Positions 1-7,479 of a stretch of DNA of 21,688 bases are shown here, piece after piece. A program made the translations under genes and the position numbers. The first letter of the stretch is position 1, and the number at the start of each line of letters is the position of its first letter. The stretch is from G039029935 sp039029935. GTDB lineage: Bacteria > Chloroflexota > Anaerolineae > Caldilineales > Caldilineaceae. The DNA lies in the NCBI GenBank assembly GCA_039029935.1, contig JBCCFC010000043.1:1-21688 (forward strand), written 5' to 3'. The notes beneath the pieces are model-generated. The model did not search any database, was not told the DNA's origin, and saw only the letters and a list, made by a program, of their open reading frames with translations.

Positions 1-44
1 CAATGGCATTGTAGAGGTCAAGAGTTCGAGTCTCTTTAGCTCCA
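1..44 (+). tRNA. tRNA-Ala (anticodon GGC), 3' part only
   Basis: The window opens inside a tRNA. Counting back from the T-arm (stem AAGAG/CTCTT around loop TTCGAGT), the variable loop is AGGTC and the anticodon loop reads A-T-GGC-A-T, so the anticodon is GGC at bases 5-7 with the conserved T33 at base 4. The two visible 5' anticodon-stem bases pair with their partners. The acceptor 3' strand is TAGCTCC with discriminator A73; base 41 is U70, which would allow the G3:U70 pair that marks alanine tRNAs. CCA is not encoded. The 5' half lies outside the window. Confidence 0.88.
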
Positions 45-46
45 CT

Positions 47-75
47 AAAAACCTTCCTTGTAGGAAGGTTTTTTT
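47..75 (+). terminator. Rho-independent terminator after tRNA-Ala
   Basis: The stem ACCTTCC/GGAAGGT closes a 5-nt loop (TTGTA) and is followed by a run of seven T. The A-run before the stem lets it extend. It starts 3 nt after the tRNA. Confidence 0.9.
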
Positions 76-219
76 ATATCATAATTTCATTTATTTTAGC
101 TCATTCAAAAGGCATTCATATTCTTTCTGGAAAATCTCTGCGTTCTCTGCGCGGTCTGACTTTTTTCAGCAAAGTCTTTGCCTATTTTTGAAGAGTCTCA
201 GTAAGAAAGAAAAGATACT

Positions 220-945
220 ATGTCAAATGCCCCACGTGCAAATGACGAACTACGTCCAGTCAGCTTTGAACTAGATTATGTAATGCACCCAGAAGGGTCT
301 GTCTTAATCAGCATGGGCAACACCAAAGTCCTGTGCAATGCAACCATTGAGAAAAACTTACCACGCTGGCTCAAGCAAAAACCACAGAAAGAACGGCATG
401 GCTGGGTGACAGCCGAATATTCACTGTTGCCACGTAGTACACAAAAACGCTTACAGCGTGAGATTCAGATGCCCAAGGGACGCACACAGGAGATTCAACG
501 CTTGATCTCGCGCAGTTTACGCGGTGCAGTTGATCTTAACAAGCTGGGCGAACGCCAGATTTTGGTTGATTGCGATGTAATCCAAGCGGATGGTGGAACA
601 CGCACAGCGGCCATCACGGGGGGCTATGTGGCGATGGCCTTGGGTGTACAGCGGTTGATGGAGCGAAAAATTTTGCGCACCAATCCCATCAAGCAGGCTG
701 TTGCCGCCGTCAGTGTGGGTCTAGTGGATGGCAAAGCCATTTTGGATTTGGATTATGAGCTGGATTTGGCTGCTGATGTAGACCTCAACGTGGTCATGAC
801 CGAAGATGGTCGCTTTATCGAACTGCAAGGCACAGCAGAAGGCGCCCCCTTTAGCAAGGGTGGGCTGAATGCCATGTTGCTGTTGGCAGAGATGGGGATT
901 AAAGAGTTGCTGCAAAAGCAGGCTGAAGTGTTGGCAACGATTTAG
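220..945 (+). CDS. rph: Ribonuclease PH
   Basis: This is a 3'-to-5' phosphorolytic exoribonuclease that trims the 3' ends of tRNA precursors, using phosphate and releasing nucleoside diphosphates. The 241 residues match the usual length of the family. Visible family blocks are GRTQEIQRLISRSLR (about 87-101), IQADGGTRTAAITGG (about 121-135) and the C-terminal DLDYELDLAADVDLNVV followed by QGTAEG. The start ATG has only a weak purine-rich stretch (AAGAAAGAAAAG) upstream. The gene lies just downstream of a tRNA gene, separated by a terminator, so it is transcribed separately. About 140 nt without a clear promoter precede it. Its 3' end faces the sugar-transport operon across a long shared hairpin. 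Confidence 0.96.
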   Translation: MSNAPRANDELRPVSFELDYVMHPEGSVLISMGNTKVLCNATIEKNLPRWLKQKPQKERHGWVTAEYSLLPRSTQKRLQREIQMPKGRTQEIQRLISRSLRGAVDLNKLGERQILVDCDVIQADGGTRTAAITGGYVAMALGVQRLMERKILRTNPIKQAVAAVSVGLVDGKAILDLDYELDLAADVDLNVVMTEDGRFIELQGTAEGAPFSKGGLNAMLLLAEMGIKELLQKQAEVLATI

Positions 946-959
946 GCACGGGAATTACG

Positions 960-1028
960 TAGGGGCATGGAGTGGGGAAATAGCCGAATCTTTGTAAAAT
1001 TCGGCCATTTCCCCACTTCATGCCCCTA
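960..1028. terminator. Long hairpin between convergent genes, probable bidirectional terminator
   Basis: Bases 960-989 and 999-1028 form an inverted repeat pairing 28 of 30 positions around a 9-nt loop. The core is GTGGGGAAAT...ATTTCCCCAC, and the outer ends are TAGGGGCATG and CATGCCCCTA. It lies between the stops of rph (plus) and the binding-protein gene (minus). There is no T-run on either side, so it may work as a 3'-end stabiliser or processing site instead. Its sequence is unrelated to the other hairpin family in this window. Confidence 0.65.
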
Positions 1029-1074
1029 TTGAGTATGTATGTAGAGCGGACTGACAACTGCAAGCAGTCACCAA

Positions 1075-2586
1075 CTACCGACTATTCGCCGCCTTCCAAT
1101 CAATCAACTGACGCTGAATCTCTTCAATCACGGTCTGCGCACCCGCATCGTTGAGCTTCTCAATCGCTTCAACTGCACCGTCATCATAGGCGACCCACCC
1201 ATTCATGATGGGTTTGACCAACTCATCCCACACGGCCTGTGTCTGTGCTAGTTCAGTTTTGATTGGCTCACGATCAACCACAAACCCCAGTGCCTGTGAT
1301 GGCAGCGCACCGTCGTTCATCGCTTTGGTCGCTTCCCATGCACCAACCTGCTTGGCGTCACGATAGTAGGCGTTGAACTGGTTGCCAAACATCCAATCTG
1401 TGTTGGGCGCATAGCTACTGGTCTCGGTTGTGACACCTTCTGGCATTGCCATCACTTGGTTTGCCTCATCGACCCACACCCAGTGTGTTCCCTCGATACC
1501 ACGGGAAAGCAGGTTATAGACCTCGGCATTGGTATTGATCAACTCAAGCACAGTCATGGCCTCAGCTGGGTTGGGCGATGTTGAACAGATAGCGTTCATG
1601 GTCGCCGTTGCACCCGCGGTGTCCAAAATCAATGGATTGGTCAAGTTCTTGCTCAGGAACGGCCAGCCATGCGCAGCCTCTGCTTCGACATCATTGCCAG
1701 GCTTCTCAACATGATAGCCCATGCCAAAGAGTCCTGCACGGAAGGCCGCACGTGCCTCATCCGCTGGCGCCAACTCTGATGGGAAGTAGCCCGCATCAAC
1801 CCATTTCTTTGACAGTTCAACCGCCTCGCGGAACTCTGATGTTTCCAGCGTGTTGACTACGGTTAATGTCTCATCATCAGCCATCATGATGGCAAACCCA
1901 ATGCCGTCATCCAGTGGATCATAGCCATAGTATTGCGCGCGCCACATACTCGATCCACCGCGTTCGTCGGCATAGATAGGCGTGATGCCTTCGCCGTCAC
2001 GTACCGCTTCCATAAAGGGTTCCATGTCTTCCCATTTGGTCACAGTGTCGAGCGTAAAGCCATACTTTTCCATCAAGTCTGCACGTGGATGGACCCCCCA
2101 AGGTTTGGGGAAAATCTGTTGGTTGATGACACCGTAGATGGTCCCATTGACACGCGCCGCATCCCATGTGGTCGGTGGCATACTGTCCCACAAACCCGAT
2201 GCATTCTCAATCAGCAGGTCGTCCAAGGCCATCAACGCACCGTTGGCAACATTGTTGGCATAGCTGTTGATCCAAGGAGCCGTGAAGATGATGTCACATT
2301 CCTCGCCCGCTGCCAGACGCAACTGCATCTTGTCGTTGTATGCACCAAAGTCGATGGGTTCCAACGTCAAGTCAACGCCATACTCATTGATGATCTCGTT
2401 CATGGCATCCTGCACCGCCTGCAAGTCCGCTGGCACACCACGACCTGCATAGGTGTAGGTCACGCTAACCAAGCCGTCATCCCCCGCATCCATTGCATCA
2501 CCCGCAGGCGCAGCAGGCGCACAAGCCGCCAACAGCCCCAACAGTACCAGCAACGTGGTCAGTGTAAATGCTATCCGTTTTGACAT
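1075..2586 (-). CDS. Carbohydrate ABC transporter extracellular solute-binding lipoprotein
   Basis: This is the extracytoplasmic receptor of a carbohydrate (oligo- or polysaccharide) importer. The 503-residue product starts with a lipoprotein signal: MSKRIAFTLT, a hydrophobic stretch, then the lipobox LLAAC with the lipidated Cys at 22, followed by an Ala/Pro linker. The rest resembles family-1 solute-binding proteins of the DUF3502/LplA type, with the block AAGEECDIIFTAPW near the N-terminus and a C-terminal EEIQRQLIDWKAA. The start is well supported by AAAGGAGA 7 nt upstream. It is the last gene of a minus-strand operon after two permeases, with a hairpin repeat (2646-2710) between the second permease and this gene. 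The substrate cannot be read from the sequence. Confidence 0.93.
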   Translation of the reverse strand: MSKRIAFTLTTLLVLLGLLAACAPAAPAGDAMDAGDDGLVSVTYTYAGRGVPADLQAVQDAMNEIINEYGVDLTLEPIDFGAYNDKMQLRLAAGEECDIIFTAPWINSYANNVANGALMALDDLLIENASGLWDSMPPTTWDAARVNGTIYGVINQQIFPKPWGVHPRADLMEKYGFTLDTVTKWEDMEPFMEAVRDGEGITPIYADERGGSSMWRAQYYGYDPLDDGIGFAIMMADDETLTVVNTLETSEFREAVELSKKWVDAGYFPSELAPADEARAAFRAGLFGMGYHVEKPGNDVEAEAAHGWPFLSKNLTNPLILDTAGATATMNAICSTSPNPAEAMTVLELINTNAEVYNLLSRGIEGTHWVWVDEANQVMAMPEGVTTETSSYAPNTDWMFGNQFNAYYRDAKQVGAWEATKAMNDGALPSQALGFVVDREPIKTELAQTQAVWDELVKPIMNGWVAYDDGAVEAIEKLNDAGAQTVIEEIQRQLIDWKAANSR

Positions 2587-2645
2587 ATGTCTGTCTCCTT
2601 TGTATGGTCCATATATGGTAAAATTTAATAAAACACAAATTTGTA

Positions 2646-2710
2646 GTGAGTCAGTATTCAGTAGGTCGGTAGGTCAGTACCGAATACCGACCTACTGAAT
2701 ACTGACCCAC
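2646..2710. repeat. Interspersed hairpin repeat, copy A
   Basis: A perfect 22-bp inverted repeat (2650-2671 with 2685-2706) encloses a 13-nt loop. The core is CAGTAGGTCGGTA...TACCGACCTACTG. It shares its sequence with copies B (7907-7962) and C (13791-13852). It lies 3' of the second sugar permease gene and 60 nt upstream of the binding-protein start, where it could terminate or attenuate transcription between them. Confidence 0.85.
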
Positions 2711-2717
2711 CGTCTTT

Positions 2718-3647
2718 CTACCCTTTCAACCCGCCAATCGTGATCCCGCGCACAAAATATTTCTGCAAGAGCATAAAGCTAAACAGGGCAGGGCCAAAGG
2801 CCAGCACCGCCATCGCCATGCGCGCCGATTGTACGGGGATGGGGACACCCGTTGTTTGGGGGTTGGAGGCGAGGAAACTGATATTTGCCATCAAGATATA
2901 GAGCAGATATTGCAGCGGGTAGAGGGCATTGTTGTCGATAAAGAGCAAGGCTAGGAACCAGTCATTCCAGTAGCGCAGAATAAAGAATAGACCGATGGTC
3001 GCCAGCACGGGTTTGGAGAGCGGCAGCACAATCTGGAAGAAAATGCGCCACTCGCCTGCGCCATCAATGCGGGCCGCGTCAAGCAAGTCTTGGGGCAGTT
3101 GCGAAAAGGATGTACGCAGAATCAACACATACCACGCCGTCACCATGTAGGGCAGAATCAACGCTAACATGTTGTCACGTAGCCCCAGATAGCGTGTCAC
3201 TAGAATATAGAAGGGGACCATGCCACCACTGAATAATAGCGTAAAAAAGACATAGAATGACAGCACATTGCGCAGCTTATAATCCTTGCGTGAGAGGGCA
3301 TAGGCCAACAGCGATGAGAGCAATAAGCCCAGTACTGTCCCAATCGCCGTGACTGCCACGGTGACAAAATAGGCTTGCAAAATCTGCTGTGGCTGTTGTA
3401 ACACATAGGTATACGCCTTCACCGTGAATTCTTGTGGGAGCAGGCTATACCCATTGATGGCAATCGCCTTTTCGTCGGAAAGCGAAATGGAAATGACGAC
3501 CATCATGGGGACGAGACAGAGCAGGCCGACAACGCCCAGAATGATATGAGAGAGTATCTGGACACCTGTGAGACGTGAACCGGGGCGACGAACGGGCATA
3601 TCGTTAAAATCAGTTGTTGTTTGAACTGGTTGTGTTAGTTGTGCCAT
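2718..3647 (-). CDS. Carbohydrate ABC transporter permease (MalG/LplC type)
   Basis: This is an inner-membrane permease half of a CUT1-type sugar importer, about 309 residues with roughly six hydrophobic helices. The EAA loop that docks the ATPase is visible as LLDAARIDGAGEW (about 188-200 from the chosen start). The C-terminus FVRGITIGGLKG is typical of LplC/YtcP-like permeases. I chose the ATG at 3647 (MAQLTQPVQ). An upstream in-frame ATG at 3713 would add 22 residues that do not look like a permease start, and its nearest GGAG is 14 nt away. Neither start has a good ribosome-binding site, so this choice is uncertain. It is the second gene of the operon, after the LplB-like permease. Confidence 0.9.
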   Translation of the reverse strand: MAQLTQPVQTTTDFNDMPVRRPGSRLTGVQILSHIILGVVGLLCLVPMMVVISISLSDEKAIAINGYSLLPQEFTVKAYTYVLQQPQQILQAYFVTVAVTAIGTVLGLLLSSLLAYALSRKDYKLRNVLSFYVFFTLLFSGGMVPFYILVTRYLGLRDNMLALILPYMVTAWYVLILRTSFSQLPQDLLDAARIDGAGEWRIFFQIVLPLSKPVLATIGLFFILRYWNDWFLALLFIDNNALYPLQYLLYILMANISFLASNPQTTGVPIPVQSARMAMAVLAFGPALFSFMLLQKYFVRGITIGGLKG

Positions 3648-3755
3648 ATCATTATACAAAAAATCGTGGAGCAAGCACTCTCTAGTGCGGGTTATACACG
3701 GGAAATCCGGCATTAGAGAATGCCTAGCTCCGCAATTCTATACCTTCCTAGACAA

Positions 3756-4733
3756 TTAAAAGAGCGAATAGTCCTCATTTACACGCCGAACAATCCAGTT
3801 GGCGGCAATGACCATGACAAAGCCCACAATGGATTGATAGAATCCTGCTGCCGCCGCCATGCTGATATCACCCAACTCGACCAGTGAGCGATAGACAAAG
3901 GTGTCGATGACATCGGTTGTGCTGTAGAGCATGGAATTGTCGCGCGGGACAAAGAAAAAGAGACCAAAGTCGGCGTTAAAGATGCGGCCAATCGCCAACA
4001 AAACGAGGATAATCACCAATGGCAGTAACAGTGGCAACGTGATGTAGCGAACCTGTTGCCATTTGCTGGCCCCATCAATTTTGGCCGCTTCGTAATAGAT
4101 GGGGTCAATCCCCAAGATTCCCGCCAGATAGATGATGCTGCCAAAGCCCACACCATTCCATAGGTTTGCGAATGTCAAGATAGCGGGCCAATATTCGGGT
4201 GAGCGATACCAAGGGATGCCCTCGACACCAACCGTCTCTAAAAGCTGATTGGCGATGCCATTGTTGCCGTTGAGAAAGCCAAAGACAAAGTAGCTGACAA
4301 TGACCCATGAAATGAAATAGGGGAAAAAGAGCATGGTCTGGTAATATTTGCTCAGACGACTGGTGTAGATTTCATTCATCAAGATGGCGATGGCAAGCGA
4401 GGCGACTGTGCCTGTGGCGATGAAAATGCTGTTCATCAACAGTGTGTTGCGCGTGATACGCCATGCTGTGTCTGTGCCAAAGAGAAATTGAAAATTCTCA
4501 AAGCCAACCCACGCACTGCCCAGAATGCCATCGGCAAAGCGATAATCTTTGAAGGCGATGACCAGCCCGACCATTGGCAGATAGGCAAAAACCAGCAGGA
4601 AGATTAACCCCGGCAATGCCATCATGGTCAGGGTGAAATTGGTGTGAAAATCTCGCTGCGAGAATAAACTGCTAAAACGGTTGGATAAGGTTGTGGTGGA
4701 TGGGTTGGTTCGTGTGTTGATTGTTTGCGCCAT
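3756..4733 (-). CDS. Carbohydrate ABC transporter permease (MalF/LplB type)
   Basis: This 325-residue membrane protein pairs with the MalG-type permease encoded next. Hydrophobic segments begin at about residue 35 (MMALPGLIFLLVFAYLP). The ATPase-docking EAA motif YYEAAKIDGASKW lies at 213-225. The ending IVRRVNEDYSLF is characteristic of the LplB family. It is the first gene of the minus-strand transport operon, with a plausible sigma-70 promoter 44 nt upstream. No ATP-binding subunit is encoded nearby. CUT1 importers of this kind commonly share an MsmX/UgpC-like ATPase encoded elsewhere, which would be expected here. Confidence 0.93.
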   Translation of the reverse strand: MAQTINTRTNPSTTTLSNRFSSLFSQRDFHTNFTLTMMALPGLIFLLVFAYLPMVGLVIAFKDYRFADGILGSAWVGFENFQFLFGTDTAWRITRNTLLMNSIFIATGTVASLAIAILMNEIYTSRLSKYYQTMLFFPYFISWVIVSYFVFGFLNGNNGIANQLLETVGVEGIPWYRSPEYWPAILTFANLWNGVGFGSIIYLAGILGIDPIYYEAAKIDGASKWQQVRYITLPLLLPLVIILVLLAIGRIFNADFGLFFFVPRDNSMLYSTTDVIDTFVYRSLVELGDISMAAAAGFYQSIVGFVMVIAANWIVRRVNEDYSLF

Positions 4734-4776
4734 AAATAATTAATAGGTTCAGACTGAATAGATACTGTTGGTTTTC

Positions 4777-4805
4777 ATTGTATAACAGCAATTTAAAGCG
4801 CGCAA
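4777..4805 (-). promoter_or_regulatory. Putative sigma-70 promoter of the sugar-transport operon
   Basis: On the minus strand, TTGCGC (-35) and TACAAT (-10) are separated by 17 nt, with the -10 44 nt upstream of the first permease start. The -10 matches consensus at 5 of 6 positions and the -35 at 3 of 6. Confidence 0.5.
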
Positions 4806-5143
4806 CTTGCTAGAAAATGGGACGTGGATGAGCGCGGATGAACGTGGGTTGAGTGTGGATATTGTGTGAAGACAGATAGAACGTATTGTGATTACTGGAC
4901 AGCAAACTCGGTGAATGGTTGTTTATAGGGTGGGTGAAAGCCAAGCACAATATCAATGATACTCTGTTTTGTGTGTTAGTACAAATTCAAATCACGTAGA
5001 TTGGTATCTGGGAAATACGATTGAATGTTGGTATGGGTGAAAATAGACAGCAAGATTGAATAGTTTTGGGAATGTACCCAAATGTGGTAATCTACACGTA
5101 ATCTCATCTACGAAGAACCGATGAGCCAAACAAGGAGAATTAC
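4806..5143. other. Gene-free stretch between the transport operon and the Rpn-like gene
   Basis: I see no intact gene here. It holds one copy of a 64-nt repeat (4891-4954, listed separately). A short inverted repeat TTTGGG/CCCAAA lies at 5065-5082, overlapping a weak promoter-like pair (TTGGGA, 16 nt, TAATCT at 5088-5093). The Rpn-like gene start is preceded by CAAGGAGAA, a good ribosome-binding site. Confidence 0.6.
4891..4954 (-). repeat. 64-nt direct repeat, copy 1: orphan 3' end of an unidentified gene
   Basis: This segment matches 6128-6191 at 58 of 64 positions in the same orientation. On the minus strand both copies read the same C-terminal peptide: here DIVLGFHPPYKQPFTEFAVQ and a stop. 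Upstream of it in that frame only a few codons remain before a stop, so this copy holds only the last twenty or so codons. The two copies flank the Rpn-like gene. Confidence 0.85.
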
Positions 5144-6123
5144 ATGAATAAAACAGATAGTCCTCTGAAACGGCTGGTCCAATTAGCACCTGTTGACTTT
5201 GCCGAGTGGCTACTTGACCGCAAAGTGGTGTCTGTCAGAACGGCAAACATTGAGCTGCAACCCAACCCAAATCCAGTCTACACAGATTTGGTCTTCTGGG
5301 TGACAGTGGTCCCATCTGAAGAAGATCGTCAACAAGATGATGCCGACAACGAGGGGGACAATCATGTTCTTCTGCACATTGAATTTCAAGGCGCAAGTTC
5401 AAAACGGCCAATGCGGTTTCGTATCTTGGATTATGTGGTAGGCTTTACCGACAAAGAGCGAGGCGCACGAATTCACAGCGTTGTCTTTTACGTGGGCGAA
5501 AAGACCAATGTCACGGATACTGGATATCATCAGGTGCGAGGTCTCGGCAAACGGGTGACATTGGCCCGGAGGGCACCCCGCAGTATGATATTATCCGTTT
5601 GTGGGATTTGAAGCCACAAGACTTGTTGGACGAGAATCGACCTGCCTTGCTGCCTTTGTTGGGACAGGCGCAAATTGAGCGACCCGATGAAATTATGCCG
5701 CAGGTGTATGAGGCGATTAAGTCTGTACCTGAACAGGAAATGCAGCAGCGTTTGTTGACGGAATTGTTAGCATTATTACAGGATAAGGAGATAATACGCA
5801 TGATTGAAACGATGATCGAACAAGATGAATTGGTACTGGATACACCCTACATTCGACGTTGGCGCGAACAAGGTCTCGCACAAGGTCGCGCACAGGAACA
5901 AGAGTCGCGACGTGAAGATATACTGAACTTGATCTTGTGGCGCTATAACCCGCCAGCACAGGAATATCTACAGGTCCAGAAGTTTTTGGCATCTATTATG
6001 ACGGATAGAAAATTCAAGACAATCATAGATGCGATAATGAATGTAGAAAACTTCTCACAATTCTATGAGATTGTTGAAAATGCATCACTGTCACCAAACG
6101 AGATGGAAGCCGTCCCCGCCTAG
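5144..6123 (+). pseudogene. Frameshifted Rpn-family PD-(D/E)XK nuclease/putative transposase
   Basis: Two overlapping frames together read as one protein of about 325 residues. The first frame (5144-5611) carries the nuclease-like core, with Asp48 in PVYTDLVFW and Glu80/Gln82 in LLHIEFQG, the pattern of Rpn-like proteins, and continues to TDTGYHQ. The family's next block, QYDIIRLWDLKPQDLL, is found in the other frame from about 5575 on. The change of frame fits loss of one base between about 5533 and 5575. No X-XXY-YYZ slippery site is present at the crossing, so I favour mutation or a sequencing error over programmed frameshifting. The C-terminal half is helical with REQGLAQGRAQEQESRRE, as in related proteins. 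The family includes recombination-promoting nucleases (E. coli RpnA); function here is unproven. It is bounded by 64-nt direct repeats. Confidence 0.8.
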
Positions 6124-6127
6124 ATGC

Positions 6128-6191
6128 ATTACTCGGCAGCAAACTCGGTGAATGGCCGCTTATAGGGTGGGTGAAAGCCAAGCACAATGTC
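6128..6191 (-). repeat. 64-nt direct repeat, copy 2: 3' end of the gene fragment
   Basis: This is the partner of 4891-4954 (58 of 64 identical). On the minus strand it encodes DIVLGFHPPYKRPFTEFAAE and a stop. It starts 5 nt beyond the stop of the Rpn-like gene. Confidence 0.85.
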
Positions 6192-6372
6192 GGTGTTGGG
6201 GACACCTCGCTCCACCAACTTCGTTTGGGACATACTCTTGGACAAATCTTTCCAGAAAATATTTGTCGCCATCAGAGATGTCCTCATTCCCTAAAATCGT
6301 ATCCAAACTACGCGCTTTAACAAGGGCACTCATTTCTTCTGGGTATTTCATCAACACAGCTAATGCTGCTGC
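6129..6372 (-). pseudogene. C-terminal fragment of an unidentified gene, with a frameshift
   Basis: Immediately after the GrpB-like gene, the minus strand reads AAALAVLMKYPEEMSALVKA, on through NEDISDGDKYFLERFVQEYV, then shifts by one base near 6220-6240 into KLVERGVPNTDIVLGFHPPY and KRPFTEFAAE with a stop at 6129-6131. Both halves look like real coding sequence, and the last part is duplicated at 4891-4954. I do not recognise the family. It appears to be the remaining 3' third of a gene whose 5' part is gone. Confidence 0.55.
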
Positions 6373-6948
6373 TTACATGCCCATTGATGGTGACTCGGCT
6401 TCTTTCTCTGCCCTCGCGTACGCTAAAACATCTGTAATAAAGGTCGATTTGCCCGACACATACTGTTTGCGGTCGGTAGCATATTCCTCACCCAAACGAA
6501 ATTTTAGCGTTGCATACTCCTGTGCCACATCAGGATGCCGAAGCAAATAATCACGGAATAAAATCTGGTTCTCCCAATCAACACACCCCAACTCATTCAT
6601 ATGAACATGGTGTGTGCTGTACAGGATGTCTGTGTCTGTAGGTTGCTGCTTGACAAAAAAACGACGACGAGGAATGCCTTTTTCACCTTGATACACATAG
6701 CCCAAAGACGCCATTGGCTCTATACAACCCGCTGCCTCCTCAAAGTTTTCCACCGCAACAGCAATATCAAGAATGGGCTTGGCAACAATCCCAGAGATGG
6801 CCGTGCTGCCTACGTGCTGAATATCAAGAATGTGCGAGCCGATGTGTGCTTGAATACGCTCTTTCTCGATATGAAAAAGTTCTTGCCATTGAGGGTGATG
6901 AGGGACGAGGCGAACGTCGCCCTCTGCCAACCCAATAATGCCAATCAT
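6373..6948 (-). CDS. GrpB family protein (UPF0157)
   Basis: The 191-residue product belongs to the GrpB/UPF0157 family, which has a nucleotidyltransferase-like fold and no settled substrate. The hallmark block HVGSTAISGIVAKPILDI spans residues 45-62, with the GS and D positions expected of a nucleotidyltransferase core, and YSTHHVHMNELG follows mid-protein. Family members are usually 170-190 residues, so it looks complete; the last residues (EKEAESPSMGM) are an unconserved tail. Its start overlaps the stop of the upstream small membrane protein by 4 nt (ATGA), which suggests translational coupling. Some family members are fused to dephospho-CoA kinase; this one is free-standing. Confidence 0.9.
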   Translation of the reverse strand: MIGIIGLAEGDVRLVPHHPQWQELFHIEKERIQAHIGSHILDIQHVGSTAISGIVAKPILDIAVAVENFEEAAGCIEPMASLGYVYQGEKGIPRRRFFVKQQPTDTDILYSTHHVHMNELGCVDWENQILFRDYLLRHPDVAQEYATLKFRLGEEYATDRKQYVSGKSTFITDVLAYARAEKEAESPSMGM

Positions 6949-7265
6949 AAGAGCGATACCCAGAGTTCAATGTGGGCGCGTTGTGCGTCATAGAGCTGGA
7001 AGAATTGCCATTCGGTCCAGTTGTTCAAACGCGCAATCGTCATCAGCGGTTGGAGAATCAGGATCAGTGCTAATAAAATTGACAGCGTAATCATAATGAT
7101 GGTGTAGATTTTTCTGCGGGTTCGACGTGGTGGGTCAAATGGTTCATCGTCAATGTCAAAATCATCCATAAAATAGATATTGGGGTTTCCCCGCGGTTGT
7201 TGCGGAGAGACAATCTCGCCGCTAAGGGTTGGTATCTGCTCGTCTTGCCGTTGTTTCTGGTCCAT
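6945..7265 (-). CDS. Small single-pass membrane protein, unknown function
   Basis: This is a 106-residue product I do not recognise. The first 50 residues are polar and acidic-proline rich (DDFDIDDEPFDPPRR) and are followed by a basic patch RRTRRK. One strongly hydrophobic helix lies at about 53-78. A short aromatic C-terminal tail (NNWTEWQFFQLYDAQ) follows. The basic patch before the helix suggests an N-in orientation. The start at 7265 is chosen because GAGGAGG ends 5 nt upstream of that ATG; a GTG at 7271 would sit inside the ribosome-binding site. It overlaps the GrpB-like gene by 4 nt and has its own promoter. Confidence 0.75.
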   Translation of the reverse strand: MDQKQRQDEQIPTLSGEIVSPQQPRGNPNIYFMDDFDIDDEPFDPPRRTRRKIYTIIMITLSILLALILILQPLMTIARLNNWTEWQFFQLYDAQRAHIELWVSLL

Positions 7266-7300
7266 ACGCACCTCCTCACAATCAAAAGTAATCTGTCCCT

Positions 7301-7329
7301 ATTGTAAACGCAATGCGCCTATTCCTCAA
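7301..7329 (-). promoter_or_regulatory. Putative sigma-70 promoter for the membrane protein and grpB-like genes
   Basis: On the minus strand TTGAGG (-35) and TACAAT (-10) are separated by 17 nt. The -10 lies 35 nt upstream of the start codon at 7265. Confidence 0.6.
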
Positions 7330-7479
7330 ACAAAACGCTTACATTCAAGCGTAGGCGTGATTTCATTAGCATTTGCCAGTAGACGCTACAATGGAGTAGG
7401 ATAACAAGAAACGAACGACAGCAAACATCCGCTGTTGTATTAATTAGATATATAGATAAACAAGATTGAGAGGTTCCTA

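Noticed and set aside
141..165. The CTCTGCGTTCTCTGCGCGG string as a regulatory or mobile-element site upstream of rph
   Set aside because: It is a short imperfect tandem motif, with only one occurrence here and no pairing partner; there is too little to support a function.
1933..2583. A 216-codon open frame on the plus strand opposite the sugar-binding protein gene
   Set aside because: It is the antisense of a gene with a clear lipoprotein signal, ribosome-binding site and family features; its own product resembles nothing.
5540..5560. Programmed -1 frameshifting in the Rpn-like gene
   Set aside because: No X-XXY-YYZ slippery heptamer is found in the zero frame at the crossing, and no stable downstream structure is obvious.
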